Source: Rusavskia elegans
Taxonomy: Eukaryota; Ascomycota; Lecanoromycetes; Teloschistales; Teloschistaceae
Direction: 5' to 3'
Assembly (NCBI GenBank): GCA_011316305.1
Contig: SAUG01000158.1
Location: 49,290 to 113,289, forward strand
DNA: 64,000 nucleotides
The notes beneath the pieces were generated by a model that was given only the letters and a program-made list of their open reading frames with translations, ran no database searches and had not been told where the DNA came from. Positions 1 to 12,800 of this stretch are shown one piece after another; position 1 is the first letter of the stretch, and the number at the start of each line of letters is the position of its first letter. A program made the position numbers and the translations under genes.

Positions 1-3000
1 CCTCTAGCCGTCAACGACGAATGGGACAGGCACATATCGACGCTGATGAAGAACGACGAAACTTCGCGAAAGACGGTCCGAGATCGTCTACATGCCATGG
101 CTAAAGAACATGGATCAAAATCGGCCCCTGAAACGCTGCTTAGGGTGGCTTTCAATGGAAAGGTTGCCACTGAAAACATGAACGCTGTTTCGTGTAGTGC
201 TTCTCTCCTCCAGCTTTGTTCTTTGAGCGCCAACGTCTCTGTTAGAGGGATCGTCCCTGGTATCACCCTACTTCTCGACTCGATTCTGTCCAATGATAAG
301 ACTGTACGTGAAGCGAGCTCTCGTTTGTTTGGAATACTCGGTTCGCACAGCGATTGTTCCCAGACGAAGCTGCAAAAGATTTTGAAAAACTTTGACGAGG
401 TCTGCAGAGGCTGGCGAGAGGCCGTCGGATTTAATTACTTACAGATACATGGAGCCATGCTCGCGACAGCGTATTACTGGAGTAGGCGAGCTTTCCGCGC
501 TCAATCGACCACACTGCCTGATGCGGAAATCAACGTCGAAAAAGCCGTGGAACTGGATCTAGAGATCCTGAATAATTCACAGGACAAGACCCTTCTGGAT
601 GCAGCGACGATCTGCATGACCGAGCTGAGCATCTCCGGGATCATTACACCAAGATCTTTGGCGTCAAAACACAGTGTTGCATATCTTTTCGAAAGCCTTG
701 CTGAGTCTGCGCGCAAAGGCAACGAGAACGCTATAAAGGCACTTGGCTCCTTCGCTATGCAGTCTGACGAAGATCTCGCCGAAGGTACCATTCTTCGCAA
801 GATCCTCAATGCGTTGTTCGAACTACATGCAGTCAGAGAGCCGACGGTCCAGTTTACTGTTGGTGAAGCACTCAGCTGCGCGGCAGTTGGCTGGGAGTCG
901 AAATCCTTGATCGCAGTTGTAGACGTAGATGCTCGCCCACCTACAACCCCAACAAAAAGTATTAGCTTGCCGTGGATTCTTGATAGAATCTTGGAAGATT
1001 GCAAAACGACCAAGCCAGCTCTCAGGCAGGCCTCTGTTATCTGGCTTCTTTGCCTTGTGGAGTTCTGTTCTCATCTCCCAACATTTCAAAAGCGGTTGAG
1101 GGACTGCCAAATAGCGTTCAAGGGTTTCCTAGCGGACCGCGAGTCGCTGAACCAGGAGACGGCATCCCGTGGGTTAAGCCTCGTCTATGAGAAAAGCGGT
1201 AGAGAACTCAAGGACGATCTGGTCCGAGATCTTGTTGGTTCTTTCACAGGGTCGAGCGTGAATATGTCTGGTAGCATCTCGGCTGAAACACAGCTCTTCG
1301 AGCCTGGAGCTCTCCCAACCGGAGACGGTTCCATCACCACTTATAATGACATCCTGACTCTCTCATCCGAGGTTGGCAACCCTAGCTTGGTTTATAAATT
1401 CATGTCTCTAGCAGCGAACAATGCAATCTGGTCGAGTCGTGCGGCGCTTGGGCGATTTGGACTGAGCAACATCCTCAGCGATTCCAGCGTCGATGGGTAT
1501 CTCGCACAAAACCCAAAGTTGTATCCGGCACTCTTCCGCTATCGCTTCGATCCAAATACCAATGTCCGCAATTCGATGAATGAGATTTGGACTGCGCTGG
1601 TGCGTGAACCTACGGCGACCATTGATCAGCATTTTGATGCCATTATGAGTGATCTGCTGAAGAGCATCCTGGGCAAAGAGTGGCGCCAAAGGCAAGCGTG
1701 CTGCGCTGCTATCGCAGATCTTGTGCAAAGTAGACCGGCCGCAAAGTACGAAAAGTACATTGGTGAGATTTGGACTCTAACGTTCAAAGTAATCTTTCCC
1801 CATCCCGTTCTGCAGCAGTTTATATCTGACGGCAGCCTAGGTCTGCGATGACATCAAGGAGTCGGTGCGTACTGCCGCTTTGGCACTGGCGAGGGTCCTG
1901 GTCGGCATTTTGACTCGAGGTCTTGAAGCCGGTGACTCTTCAACCAAGAGCGCTGGCGCGATGCTGGAGCATGTCTTGCCATTTCTCCTCAGTCCTTCCG
2001 GTCTTGAATCACCAGCGCAGGATGTCCAGTCGTTCTCGCTCTCGGCCATCTTGCAGATAATCAAGAAAAGTGACAAGGCTGTACTGAGGCCTTTCGTCCC
2101 GGATCTTGTTGGCCGACTCATTCACCTCCTTAGCTCATTGGAACCCGAAGGTATCGAGTACATCCGCCTTCGTGCGGAACAGTATGGTGTGACTGGGCAG
2201 CAAATCGATGATGCTCGCCTGAGTGGCGTGCGCGGGTCGCCGATGCTGGAGGCCATCGAAAGATGTTTGGACTTCCTGGATGAGGTGTCGATGCATGATC
2301 TCCGGAGACCACTTGAGAACGCTATTACCACAAGTCTGGGACTTCCATCCCGAGTCGGAGGCAGCCGTGTGCTGGTATCGTTGTCCACGAGGCACAATTT
2401 CATCTTCAGACCTCATGCCAATCACTTCCTTAAGCTCGCTCGCAAACAGGTCCTCGATCGAAACGAGACAATATCTGCTTCGTATTCAGCTGCATGCGGG
2501 TACTTGGCTAGACTTGCTTCAGATGAAGAAATCTTGAAGCTCGTAGAACATTGCCAGAAGCTGTACTTTAATTCGGATGATGAACGTCATCGCGTGGTGG
2601 CTGGTGAAATAATCTTCTCATTATCAAAATATGCGACCGATAGGTTCAATGCGCTTGCCGCGGAGATCCTACCGTTCGTATTTCTAGCGAAACAAGATTC
2701 ATATGAGCGAGCAAAGATCCCATTCCAAGACACGTGGAACGAGACTGTGGGGGGATCTCGGACGGTCCTGCTGTACATGCCGGAGATCGTTCAGCTAGCA
2801 ATGCAGTACTTGGAATCTCCTCGATGGTCGCTGAAACACAGTGCAGCGTTCACGATCGCGGAAGCAATAAACTCCACAGGCGGTGAGATCAGCGATGTTG
2901 TCGCCCAGGTTTTATGGCCCGCGCTTGACAAGGCTGTCGATGGCAAAACTTGGGAGGGAAAAGAAAAGATCCTCCAAGCTTTCATCAAGTTTGTGCGCGC

Positions 3001-3931
3001 TGATAACATGGTAACTCAAAATGAGACAACGAAGGCACGAATCCAGGTAAGCAACCGTTATTATCTTCTACAGATCGCTACAGGTGCAGATAGACTTAGA
3101 CGTATTGGCTGACTTGGTCTGTTCCTAGAAAATCATGTTACGAGAAAGCAAAAGGAAAAATGCAGCCTACTGCCAGCACGCCTTGAGCTGTCTCGCAGAA
3201 TACGTCGAGCTTCGAGACTCGATTCACCTGGCCGCGGAAGTGTATGAGGTCACAGCACCTATCATCGAGGAGCTATTGGCTGGGCCGGAGGCAATGGACC
3301 ATGATATGCAATCAGGAGATCTGCCCTCAAAGACCATGTATGATTTTCACCCCTCGCAAGGTTAAAGTGGAACGCAGTCGTGGAGTTGGCTTGCTAACTG
3401 GTGGCACAGGAAAGATGATACTTTAGCCAATGCACAGGCTGCCTTGCTAAGGTCCATCAACCCACATGGGCAGACCAATCAAGGTTCGTAGGCTCGGCAG
3501 CCCATTCCCAGGGCCATCCCGGCGGACTCTAACTGGTAACAGATCTGAGCACGCAATTGTCCAAAGCCTTAGCGTTGACAATGAAAACGCTCTCGGAGAA
3601 TGGGAGTCGGAATGTGCACAACGCAATATACGAGGCAGAGAAATCACTTTTTCAGAAGATGGAAAAAGCGTTGGAGGGGCAAGGTGTCTCCGAGATGGTA
3701 GCGGTGCTTATCGAGTATGTGAAGACGCTATCCAAAAGCAGGGACCAAGTCGAGCAAACGCGTATCATGGCCGCCGAGGCCGCCGCTGCTCTCGCTTCAT
3801 TCAGTAGTGGGAAGAGCCAGCATGTCCGGACGGCATTGATCGACTGGATCAACAGCGCAAAGACCGACGAACGCTCCGTGCCGGTGCAGCAGAGCTTGGA
3901 TCGCGCACGACGAGCAATAGCGGATGCGTGA
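1..3931 (+). CDS. ecm29: Proteasome component ECM29, 5'-truncated by the window edge
   Basis: ECM29 is a HEAT-repeat adaptor that tethers the 26S proteasome core to its regulatory particle and to membranes or motors. The reading frame is open from base 1, so the start lies upstream. Five exons are seen: <1-1788, 1841-3046, 3129-3337, 3410-3483 and 3543-3931. The introns are 52, 82, 72 and 59 nt with GT/AG ends, and the joined frame stays open, giving about 1221 residues. The family is usually about 1800-1900 residues, so roughly the N-terminal third is missing. The segment around 1290-1560 (LVYKFMSLAANN, then WSSRAALGRFG) matches the characteristic ECM29 region. The rest is helical HEAT-like sequence. 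The last exon is Ala/Glu-rich and helical. Recognition comes from family knowledge; the splice sites are inferred from frame continuity. Confidence 0.9.
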
Positions 3932-4561
3932 GTGATCCGCATTGGCGGGCCGGTATGTTCCGAGAGACAGCGATCACGATAGTGACGATACAATTGAGTG
4001 TTACCTAAGCTCGATAGCAAACCCAGGGTTGATGTTACTGCAGGCCGGCGACGAGGGGCCGGTAGCTTCTGCAAGCCCAGCAAGGGCCTAATGCGACCCC
4101 ACACAATGGTTTGGGTGTGGACCGAAGTGAGGATACCGTTGAGCCGGCGGGAGGCACCTGATGGCGCCAAACATCCGCCTAGCTTATGAATGTGGCTCGA
4201 GCTCAGGAGATGATCGAAGACTGTTTCACAATACTTTCCGAATTCCGAGTAGGTCCTTGGTGGATGAGACTTGTGGGATCTTGTCGTGCCTAGTCAGTAG
4301 TGTTTACCTGGCCGATAAAGATGGCCATGTAAGGATGAGAGAATGAGCCCCATGCCAAACACGTGGGACGGCACACGACATGCAGGGTGTTCATGGCACA
4401 CGGAAAGAGCAAGGCGGCAAACGTTGCAAGCGTGCGTGTATGGAATACTACTTGACGCTCTTTTCGGTCATTTGCAGAGGAGCAAGCGATGGACAAGGCA
4501 AAGATCCGCTGGTGCCATTTCCACCGTGCATGATCATCAAAGAAGACAGACAGCCACGACA

Positions 4562-4840
4562 TCAGGGTTCTATTACACCAGATGGATGACTGGGCATAGC
4601 CTCCACCAAGAACGCGCCAGAAGTGCTCTCGATGTCAGACATATCGGTGTCAGCGATGAGGTACTCCATACCGACCTCCTCCGCAAGCTCTTCTTGGATA
4701 GGCAATACTAATGCGGCTGTTTTTGGGTTTCAGATGAGCAGTGACCTCTTCAAGGGCTGAAGATCCTTCTTGTGCCCTTGCGATGATGGTCTTGGTGGTC
4801 CTGATAGACTCCCACCAATGGAAGCTAATAAGTCCGCTAA
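4562..4840 (-). pseudogene. Relic of an unrecognised protein-coding gene (frameshifted)
   Basis: Two adjacent minus-strand frames look coding but are out of register. The upstream piece (about 4840-4715) reads through HWWESIRTTKTIIARAQEG and onward to a KPKNSRI stretch. The downstream piece (about 4700-4562) begins EELAEEVGMEYLIADTDMSD and ends at a TGA at 4562-4564. The frame changes between about 4695 and 4715, with no intron-like GT/AG pair that would join them. I do not recognise the family. The composition (acidic helix followed by a conserved-looking EYL.ADTD.SD segment) differs from flanking non-coding DNA. It could instead be two exons of an undetected gene with an unusual splice. Confidence 0.35.
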
Positions 4841-4877
4841 GCCTTGAAGGTTATAGCGTCGCAACTCTATCCGTTAA

Positions 4878-4895
4878 ATCGAGGTATCGACTGTT
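4878..4895 (+). repeat. 18-nt exact direct repeat, copy 1
   Basis: The word atcgaggtatcgactgtt occurs here and again at 6229-6246, inside the long second intron of the Zn2Cys6 gene. The flanks do not match. Two copies 1.35 kb apart are unlikely by chance; a shared binding site or a small duplication remnant are both possible. Confidence 0.45.
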
Positions 4896-5773
4896 AGCTT
4901 AGCCGATACATCGAGTATGCTGATTGGTTTCACTTCAGACGCAAGCATTTCCGGATCCCACATGGAAGCCACATTGACGCCAACGACGCATACCCCCAAC
5001 GCCGTAATCAAACTTCGTCCACCAACCACGGCTGACCGTTATTACTGCTGCCCTTCCATGAGCCTGACCGCCGCTGCTGAAAATGGGCGCATCATCCATC
5101 AATCACCTCCTGCTGCGCTCAAGAGTCAGACTGCCCCGCACTACTCCACCCTCGAGTCGTTCCCCAGTCTTTGGTCCCAGCTACCACCACCGAGTGTACG
5201 CCACAACCTTCTTCACCGCTGCTGATCCAACAGCGATCTGGAAGATTGCATTGGATCGTTCCTTAGGTCTCAAACATTCAAACCTCAATCTTCTTTCCCA
5301 CTATGACTTCGAGTCCGGACGGTGCTGGCAACGGTTCTGACTGCTGATGCACCCTTGAGATGCCACTTCTTTGTGCCTCTCTTATGCGTGCAGCTTGACG
5401 TCTCAGCTCGTCTTCTGTACTTTCTTTTCGACCTCTCGACAACAGCTTCATCCACGTGCTACATGTTTCATCGTGCCATCAAATTTGGATATCTTTGCGG
5501 TCCAAGATGAGAGTACTGCCCACATGGCTCTGCATGTACAGAACACGCGAGCAGTGCACCCTCCTTTCATCCAAACACCTACTTGTAGAAGCCAGTTGCT
5601 GCATCAGCCGGCACCCTGCATCAAGCCCAAGGCCAGCATTTTGCATATAGCCACGAGGGATAGACCCCACAATCACTCATCTCTTGAGCCTCCTACCGGG
5701 CCATCGAACCACGATAGTCGATATCACGACCGTCGAGCCCACGGCAGTCGAAATATCTGACAATTCGACGCCC

Positions 5774-8710
5774 ATGCTCGATATGCGAGGACCTCAGGCT
5801 CAATCCTCCAGAACAGGCCATGATTGCTTGCCTGCAATCGCTCCGAGCAAGAGAAAAAGATCTCCATACCTCGATTCAACTCGGAATTCGACCTCGCCTA
5901 CCAAGTCGACCCCGGATCTGTCTCGAACTAGATTGCCTCCGAGATCTAGATTCGGATGCTGGTAAGGGTCAACCGTTCAGAAATTCATGAATTAATTTAC
6001 TGATGCTCTTTCTGTGACAGGACATGTCGTGTAAGTTGATCTGCCCATTTCAAGCTTGGCTCGTCGTTTCCACCATCAATCACCATGAGGGCTACATACA
6101 ACATAGCACCTACCGAGCAAGGTCCTGAGAACCAAGCATCACTCCCCGCCACTCCTTCATTGCTTGTTAATGTACGCCTGCAGTAGCTGTGCAGCAAGAT
6201 CTAAGCAATCGTCATGTCGAAATCCTATATCGAGGTATCGACTGTTGTATGCCCCTCTCATTGCGATTGATTGTTTACACAACCAACTTGGCATGCCTTT
6301 CAATCGTATTGACTGACTGACTGAATTGCTAGACTCGGAAAGTGAAGTGAGCTCTCCTCCGGACCGCACAAGCTATGACGAAGTTGCTCATATTTCATTA
6401 ACAGGTGCGATGAAGCTCGTCCGAAGTGCAGTGTAAGTATCCCCGTTCCTGGTCACTCCGGACGTCGTGAGACGACATATTGATCGAATGATACAGCCCT
6501 GCACACGCCTCGGACACCGCTGTGACTACAACCCGAGGCTCTCATTCAAGGATGACACGCCTCGGGTCGTGGAGAAGATGCAGCATCTGACCGGTCAATC
6601 GCAAGGAGTTTGGGACCAACTGCTTTCTCGATTGTACGACAGCCAGCTGGCCAACCATCCGAGGCATGACTTCCTCCCCCCTTTCTCCAGGTTGACCAAC
6701 GACGAGGATCGAGAGAAGAAGGCTGAATTTCGACCACCTGGAAGCTACAATGTCATTGTCACACCAAGCAGTCTTGCACAGCTAGACGAATACAAAGCCA
6801 CTCAAGACGACGAGAGAACACCGATCTCAGCAGGATCCAGAAGTTCCAAGGCTGCATCCGCAGACCCCTCAAGCCCCGATTCCGAAACCAACGTTATTAC
6901 TTTTGCCGATCCTGACACGGTTATGCTTCGGGTGTTCGAAGATAATTCGAAAAAGCTGACTTCGCCAATTTCATCCTCCTCTCGTTTCGGAATTTCCTCA
7001 CCATCGAGTCTGATGAGTCCATCCACCGGTCACTACTTCCAGCGTACGGACATGTTCACACTATCGAGCCAGAACACGCCACCTCCTTCGACATTCCAGA
7101 TCAAACCGCAAGATGCCCGCGATTGGCCGCTGATCTGCCATTATCGGAATCTGCTTTCCCGTCACCTTTTCCATGTGCATCGGGGTTCGATTGCTCCTCC
7201 ACTGGCCCCTGGGGCATTCTTTACTCAAGAGCTGTTCGAACGGACCGTTGCTATTTTCCCTCCAGTAAGTGAAATTAGCTGCGTTGGTTACCAGGCGTTC
7301 ATTGCTGACCGATACCAGCTGTATCATGCTCTGATGGCACTCTGCGCTCTGGGAATCGCCCACCGTAGTGGTATCCAGAATCTTGACTCGCTACAGCACT
7401 ACCAGCAGGCACTTCCGTGTCTACAGAAGACCTTGCGGAGTCCCGAAGATCTCTCTTCCGACGGTGCGTTGCTAACGCACTTCGTCCTTCTTTTGTACGA
7501 GATCGCTGCTGCGGCACCTCGAGCATCCAACCTCTGGTCTCAGCACGTCAATCAACTTCTCCGGATCTTCGTCCTCCGTAGTAAAATGTATGAGACGGAG
7601 CCCTACTCGTTCCTGTTATGGTGGGTTTGCAACATTGACACACACGCCCTGATCTGCGGAACTAGTAATGGAGAACTCGTTGAAGCTATGCTCCAATACA
7701 ACATGTGGCCAACCGCCGACAACGTAGTCCAGCTCCATGGTTCTGCAGATTGCTACGACCCGTCGACGGAGGAAGCCCGTGCTATGCCGGCGGTGTTGGA
7801 TTTCAACAGGAAGATCGAAATTTTGACTTGCCGACTGGGGTTGCTGCGAAGAAATCTGAAACGAGAGGCCGACGAATCTGGCAGGCAGGGAATCAAAACG
7901 TCGAAATCGAATATATCGGAGCGGCAACGAAAGGTGACGGATATGCAACAGGCATTGAGGCGCACTTGGACCGAGCAAATGCCGCCTTATATTACAGTAG
8001 GACTGAGGAACAAGACCTTATCGACAAGAGCTCGAGGCATCTTCGACAATGTAAGTCATTCGACTTCATGGTCGTCCCTCCCATCAATCGTCCCTGCTTT
8101 TTCTTGCAGTTCCCTGAGAAAATAGGCTAACTCTCTCTCTCTGCAGTCCTACGTCCTGTACCGCGCCTGCATCATTTACTCCCACACCTCAATGTACCCC
8201 TCGCAACGCACACAGAATACGTCTCCCTACCCCACGCCCACATCTTCTCACTCTTCCTTCCCTTCAAGCCACTTCTTCCCCACGACCTCTCATCCCTCGT
8301 CCGACTTCTTCCCAACCAGCCCTCAATCATCCTCCAACAGCTGGCCCTTAAGACACTCGCCCACCCCCTCGACTAACACCCACCACGAAATCAGCACCTC
8401 ATCATCTGAAATCCTAACCCTGGCCCGCAACATCATCGCCTCAGGCCACCACGAACTCCGCTTCGCGGTCTTCCCCCTCTTCATGGCCGGCTTTGTCCTC
8501 CCTCGGCATGAAAGAGGGCGAGCGTTGAGACTGATGGAGGGAATGGAGATGGAGAGTATGGGGCGGAACACCAGAGCGACAAGGGAGCTATTGGAAGCCG
8601 TGTATTGTGTGCAGGATGAGCAGAGTTGGAGACAACAGCAGTTCGGCGAAGGAGGAGGAGATGTGGATTGGATTCGGATGTTGGGGGAAAAGGGATTGCA
8701 GTTGATATAG
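5774..8710 (+). CDS. Zn2Cys6 (C6 zinc cluster) transcription factor
   Basis: Predicted nuclear DNA-binding regulator of about 767 residues. Exons: 5774-5961, 6021-6030 (10 nt), 6333-6346 (14 nt), 6405-6432 (28 nt), 6497-7264, 7319-8050 and 8147-8710. Joining the first five restores a perfect cluster, CWTCRTRKVKCDEARPKC followed by SPCTRLGHRC, with C-x2-C-x6-C-x6-C-x2-C-x6-C spacing. No single frame contains it, which is what fixes these tiny exons. The cluster is preceded by a basic Ser/Pro-rich tail and followed by a fungal-specific TF domain (helical, around LYHALMALCALGIAHR). The intron at 7265-7318 is 54 nt and stop-free, so it can be mistaken for coding. The start is the first in-frame ATG after a stop at 5648-5650; a further upstream exon is not excluded. 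Targets cannot be inferred. Confidence 0.85.
6229..6246 (+). repeat. 18-nt exact direct repeat, copy 2
   Basis: Second exact copy of the word at 4878-4895. It lies within the 302-nt intron 2 (6031-6332) of the Zn2Cys6 gene, which is far longer than most introns in this window. Confidence 0.45.
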
Positions 8711-9865
8711 TTGGGAGGGAACTCGTTGTCTCGCCTTGAGTACGAATTTGCATAGTGTGGAATTTACGGGTTTTGATGGGTTTTTTCACGATTGGGATGG
8801 ATGCACGGACGGACCGACGGATGGATGGATTACGGGGCCACATTCATGGGATGGGAATAATCATCAATATGGGAATGAACAATGTCATATTATCACCAGA
8901 CTCCATTGTACATACATACACACCCACCCACTCAGAGGACCGTGTAAAGGCCAGATCTTAAAAGCCCGAGAAAACCCCAAACAGGACTTCAAAGAAACAC
9001 CAAGCAATGTTTTGCCCCGAGACAGACAATAATGCACTTTCTCAAATCTCCTTTTGTCTTACAGATATCGTACTTCTCCTACTCCTCTCTACACACATCT
9101 CCACTTCCCCCTTTTCCTACAACCAACCAACCACCTCCTCTCACATCCTCTCCATACCCTCCTCCCCCTCATACTCTCTCCATCCGAAACACCTACCCAC
9201 ACCTCAACCCCATCTTACGCAACCTCAAACCCAACCCAACACCCCCTCACGCGCCACACCGACGCGCACGCACACTTATCTGAAACACTCCCTCAACCCT
9301 CCCTATGCATCATCGCTATCGTCCATGGTTGGATGGGAAAGTAGTGGTCGTATCTAGCGATATGGGCGTCAGGATAAGGCAAGAAAGGGCAAGCGATACG
9401 AGAAAGTGAGTCATGCCTTCCGAGGGCGCTTTTTGGGACGAGGAAAGAGGGAAAAGGGGTGGGAGGCGTTATTTTGTTTGTGTGGAGTGGTGTGGAGTGG
9501 AAGGGAAGAGAAGGGGACAGAGGAGGGAAATAATGCTAAGGGTGTGGGAATGCATGATTGAGTGAGTGAGTGATGATGGTAGTCAGTATACCTGAATTGC
9601 GACTCTTTGCTCATGCAATGAGTGAGACTTATAATCTCTCTCCAATAATGCCTTACAGTCTCGGAACGGAACACCAAAAGAATCTGCCCTTGCCTTCGTT
9701 GTTTTCCTCAGGAACCCTCCCATCCCAATCTTTCGAAAAGCTTTCCAAACCAATCCCGACGTTCTTGGGCGTTCAAAAACCAACCCCAAACAATCTAATT
9801 ACACAGTCTCCTTCCTATTCTACATTCCCTGCGATGAATTTACCACTCAATACTAATAGCCGCAC
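8711..9865. other. Intergenic, convergent 3' ends of the Zn2Cys6 gene and PAN1
   Basis: About 1.15 kb lying downstream of both neighbours, so it contains two 3' untranslated regions. It has a strong pyrimidine-rich tract (about 9070-9300, C/T/A only over long stretches). This produces long spurious open frames rich in Pro, Ser and Thr in all plus frames. I see no gene, RNA or repeat family here. Confidence 0.5.
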
Positions 9866-12800
9866 TCACAGAACTCTCCCCGCCACGGGCGCCTGACTCC
9901 GATCTTTCGTCTGCACCTTCTTCAGCCCCTTCCCTTTCTGGATCTCGCCCAACAGTCCGCTTCGATTCGCTGCCCCGCCCGGTATACTCGGTGCTGGCAT
10001 CGGTGGCGGAGGCGGCGCTCCTATGGTGCTGTCGAAGGAGCCAGGCATAGGAGGTGGAGGAGGTGCGGCACTCGTTGGCATTGGAGGAGGGGGAGGAGCA
10101 TCACCGGTCGGCATTGGCGGTGGAGGAGGAGCGCCAAAGCTGGGCATTGGTGGTGGTGGCGGAGGAGCACTCGGACCATCGTCGTTGCTCGAAGGCGGTG
10201 GCATGGGCGGAGCGGGCGGAGGCGCCGAGGGTGTCGTCGGGCTTCCTAGAGCTGGTGACTTGGATTTGTCGTCCATAGCAGACAACGGTCTTGGAGGAGC
10301 CATGGTGCCAAACAGCATCGAGGCAAGCTGCTTCGCGCTGCCGCCCGTCGGCTTATCATCGTCGTTGTCGTCGTTGTCCGAGGAATTGTCTTCGGTGGAG
10401 TCGACAACCGACCATTCGTCTTCTTCCGGTCGGTGGCGGGATGGACGAGAGCCGGTTGGGGTGGAAGTGAGCGGTGATGGCTGGTATTTTGTTGCCGCTT
10501 CCTTGTCTTGCTGCGCCGCCAGTCGGTGGAAGGGGTTTGTGGATACTTCGGCCGGTGATGCAATGGAGGATGTGGGTTGAGTAGGAGCCGTTGCAGCCGG
10601 GTCGTTGCCTTGGTTGAGCTTCTTGAAGAATGGGTTTTTGGTCTCGCTGCTGATCGAAGACGATGGGCCCCTATTCATGGGAGCTAGCGAAGGACTGCCT
10701 GTCGCCGAGTCTGTCGGAGTGACTGTCGCTGGCGCTGGTGGCTCCGGAGCAGGTGGACTTTTATCTCGGGACAAGACTTGGCTACTGGTAGGAGTCGTCT
10801 CTTGTGGAGTGATCTCTTGCGGACCTTCTTCGTCCGAGGATGATTCGTCGCCGAGCGCTTCGAGCTGCAACTGAAGCTGCCTTTCTCGTTCCTTCGCTGC
10901 TTCGATCTCGGCGCGATGCGCTGCAAGCTTAGCTTCCTTCTCCTTTGCCTCCTTCTCCGCAGCTTGCTTCCTGCGCTTTTCTTCCTGTTTCTTTATCTTT
11001 CCCTGTTTGACTTGCTCCTCCAATGCCTTGAGACGTGCCGCTGAAGCTTCTCTCTCCTTGGCGAGCTCGTCCTCTTGGCCTTGGGCTTCATTCCTACATG
11101 AAATTGTTAGCATCCTCCACCACAGTTGGGACAGTAGAACATACTCCATTTGTTGAGTCGCAGCTTCTTGTGCCTGCTGTTGTTCTCGAATGGCTTGTTC
11201 CTTGCCTTCTTGCTCCGCTCGAGCTCTCATAGCTTCTTCCTCGGCTCTCTGCTTGGCCTCGGCTCTCTGCGCACCACTGTCTGCTCTCCCTTTCCGGATG
11301 GGCGGAGGTGGCGGTTTCTTCGGGGTCGATTTGGTATCTACTGGCGGTGTCGGCTGCTCCTCCGCAAGTCTTTGTTGCCGCTCCTGTTCCCTCTTTGCGT
11401 CCTCTGCTTCAGCTTGACGAACGCGGTCTTGTCGTTCACCTGCTTCGCGTTCTTGTCTTTGCTGAGTAGACTCGCCGGACTTCGACGGCGGCTTCAACCC
11501 CAATGCAGCAAGACGTTCTGCCATTCGTTGCTCTGCCTGCTGCTTAATGAACGCTGCTCGATCCTCTGCCGTCTTGTATGATGGGTAAGTCGTGCCTGTG
11601 GTGGAGGTCGAACGAGAAGGTTCTGGAGAAGCGACGACTTTGTCATGTCGAGTTGGCGTCCTGTCTCGCGAACCATCCAATTGTGGAGACTCTCGCCGAT
11701 GGTCCCTCCCTCTTCCAGTCCTAATTTGGGATTAGCAAAAAGTATTCACAATCCTACTAAAGTATATGGCTTACTCTTCATGTCTTATCCGAGCGCTGCG
11801 ACTACTTCTCTGCAGATCGAAAATGAAGTCTCGGACCTCATCCTCGACTCCTAAACCTTCGTCCCATCTTCGCCTCTCGTGTTCTGTCGTTGAATCTTCA
11901 CTGCCTTGCGTCAAGGTATCTTCTAGACTTCGGGAGAAATCTCGAGAGCTATCCTCAACATCCCTAATCAGACGTTCGTTGTTCTCCTTTTCAGTCCGTA
12001 TTCTCGAATTCTCTTCTTCAAGCCGTCTCGCAGCCGCTCCACTATCTTGTTCGCCGGCCGGAGCAGTCTTGCCTGTCAAAGCTGCCGAGCGCTGCTGCAT
12101 CATGGCTTTGGCTCGGGCCTTGAGCCTATCCGATTCAGTCACCGTCCCACCCGGCCCAGTTCCCACAATTGCAGAAGCACTGCCTGGATTCGCTTTTGCA
12201 TCTTTGAGCCTGAAAAGTTCTAACTTTGCATCAGCAATTGCTCTCTCTGTTTTGCGGGTATTCGAGGCAAGCTCCGGCAGTTTGTCCGTGATCCTCTGTA
12301 GCTGGCGCTTCATGTTGCGACGTTCGGCTTCAGAGTCCACGTTTCGAAGTGATGCATTCGGATGACTATCTATGTCATCTTGAAGCCTCCTTATCCGTTG
12401 ATACAAGTCTTCAGCATCTCGCCGATCTCTACGATCAAGGGCGTCGTCCTGGTCTACTGCATTCTCATCTTTGAAGTCGAGGGCGTCCAGGAGTACTTGC
12501 TTCTCCCTGATACGCTTCTGCAGTTGTTCTACAGAAACATCATCGTTTGAGGCTTCGGTTGATGGCGAGGTAGACTGGACGGGTGAAGGTGTTCGTCCGC
12601 CTCCACCTATCCTTCTTCGAGCGCTTGATTTGTAACCGATTTCATCATCATTGTTTCTAAAGATCGTAGCATCTTTGCGACTCGGAGTGATCCCATTTGA
12701 GTCTGTGCGGAAGGAATGATTCTTCAGGTAGCTGACCCCCGTTTTTTGAGGTTGGAGGAAGGATCCTGTATTCTTTCGTGTCTCCGCATCTCGTGACAGT

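Larger units (their letters stand above)
3932..5773. other. Intergenic region between ECM29 and the Zn2Cys6 gene
   Basis: About 1.8 kb with no intact gene that I can support. Open frames here are short and lack coding character, apart from a frameshifted minus-strand stretch at about 4562-4840 listed separately. The right part (about 4950-5770) is rich in C and T and probably holds the promoter and 5' leader of the downstream regulator. An 18-nt word at 4878-4895 recurs exactly at 6229-6246. Confidence 0.5.

Noticed and set aside
9030..9357. Overlapping plus-strand frames of 83-116 codons rich in Pro, Ser and Thr
   Set aside because: They arise from a pyrimidine-rich tract open in all plus frames; no domain, no conserved start and no splice context.
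10023..10580. Plus-strand 185-codon Gly-rich frame
   Set aside because: It is the antisense of the PAN1 polyproline region; PPPPP codons read as GGGGG on the other strand.
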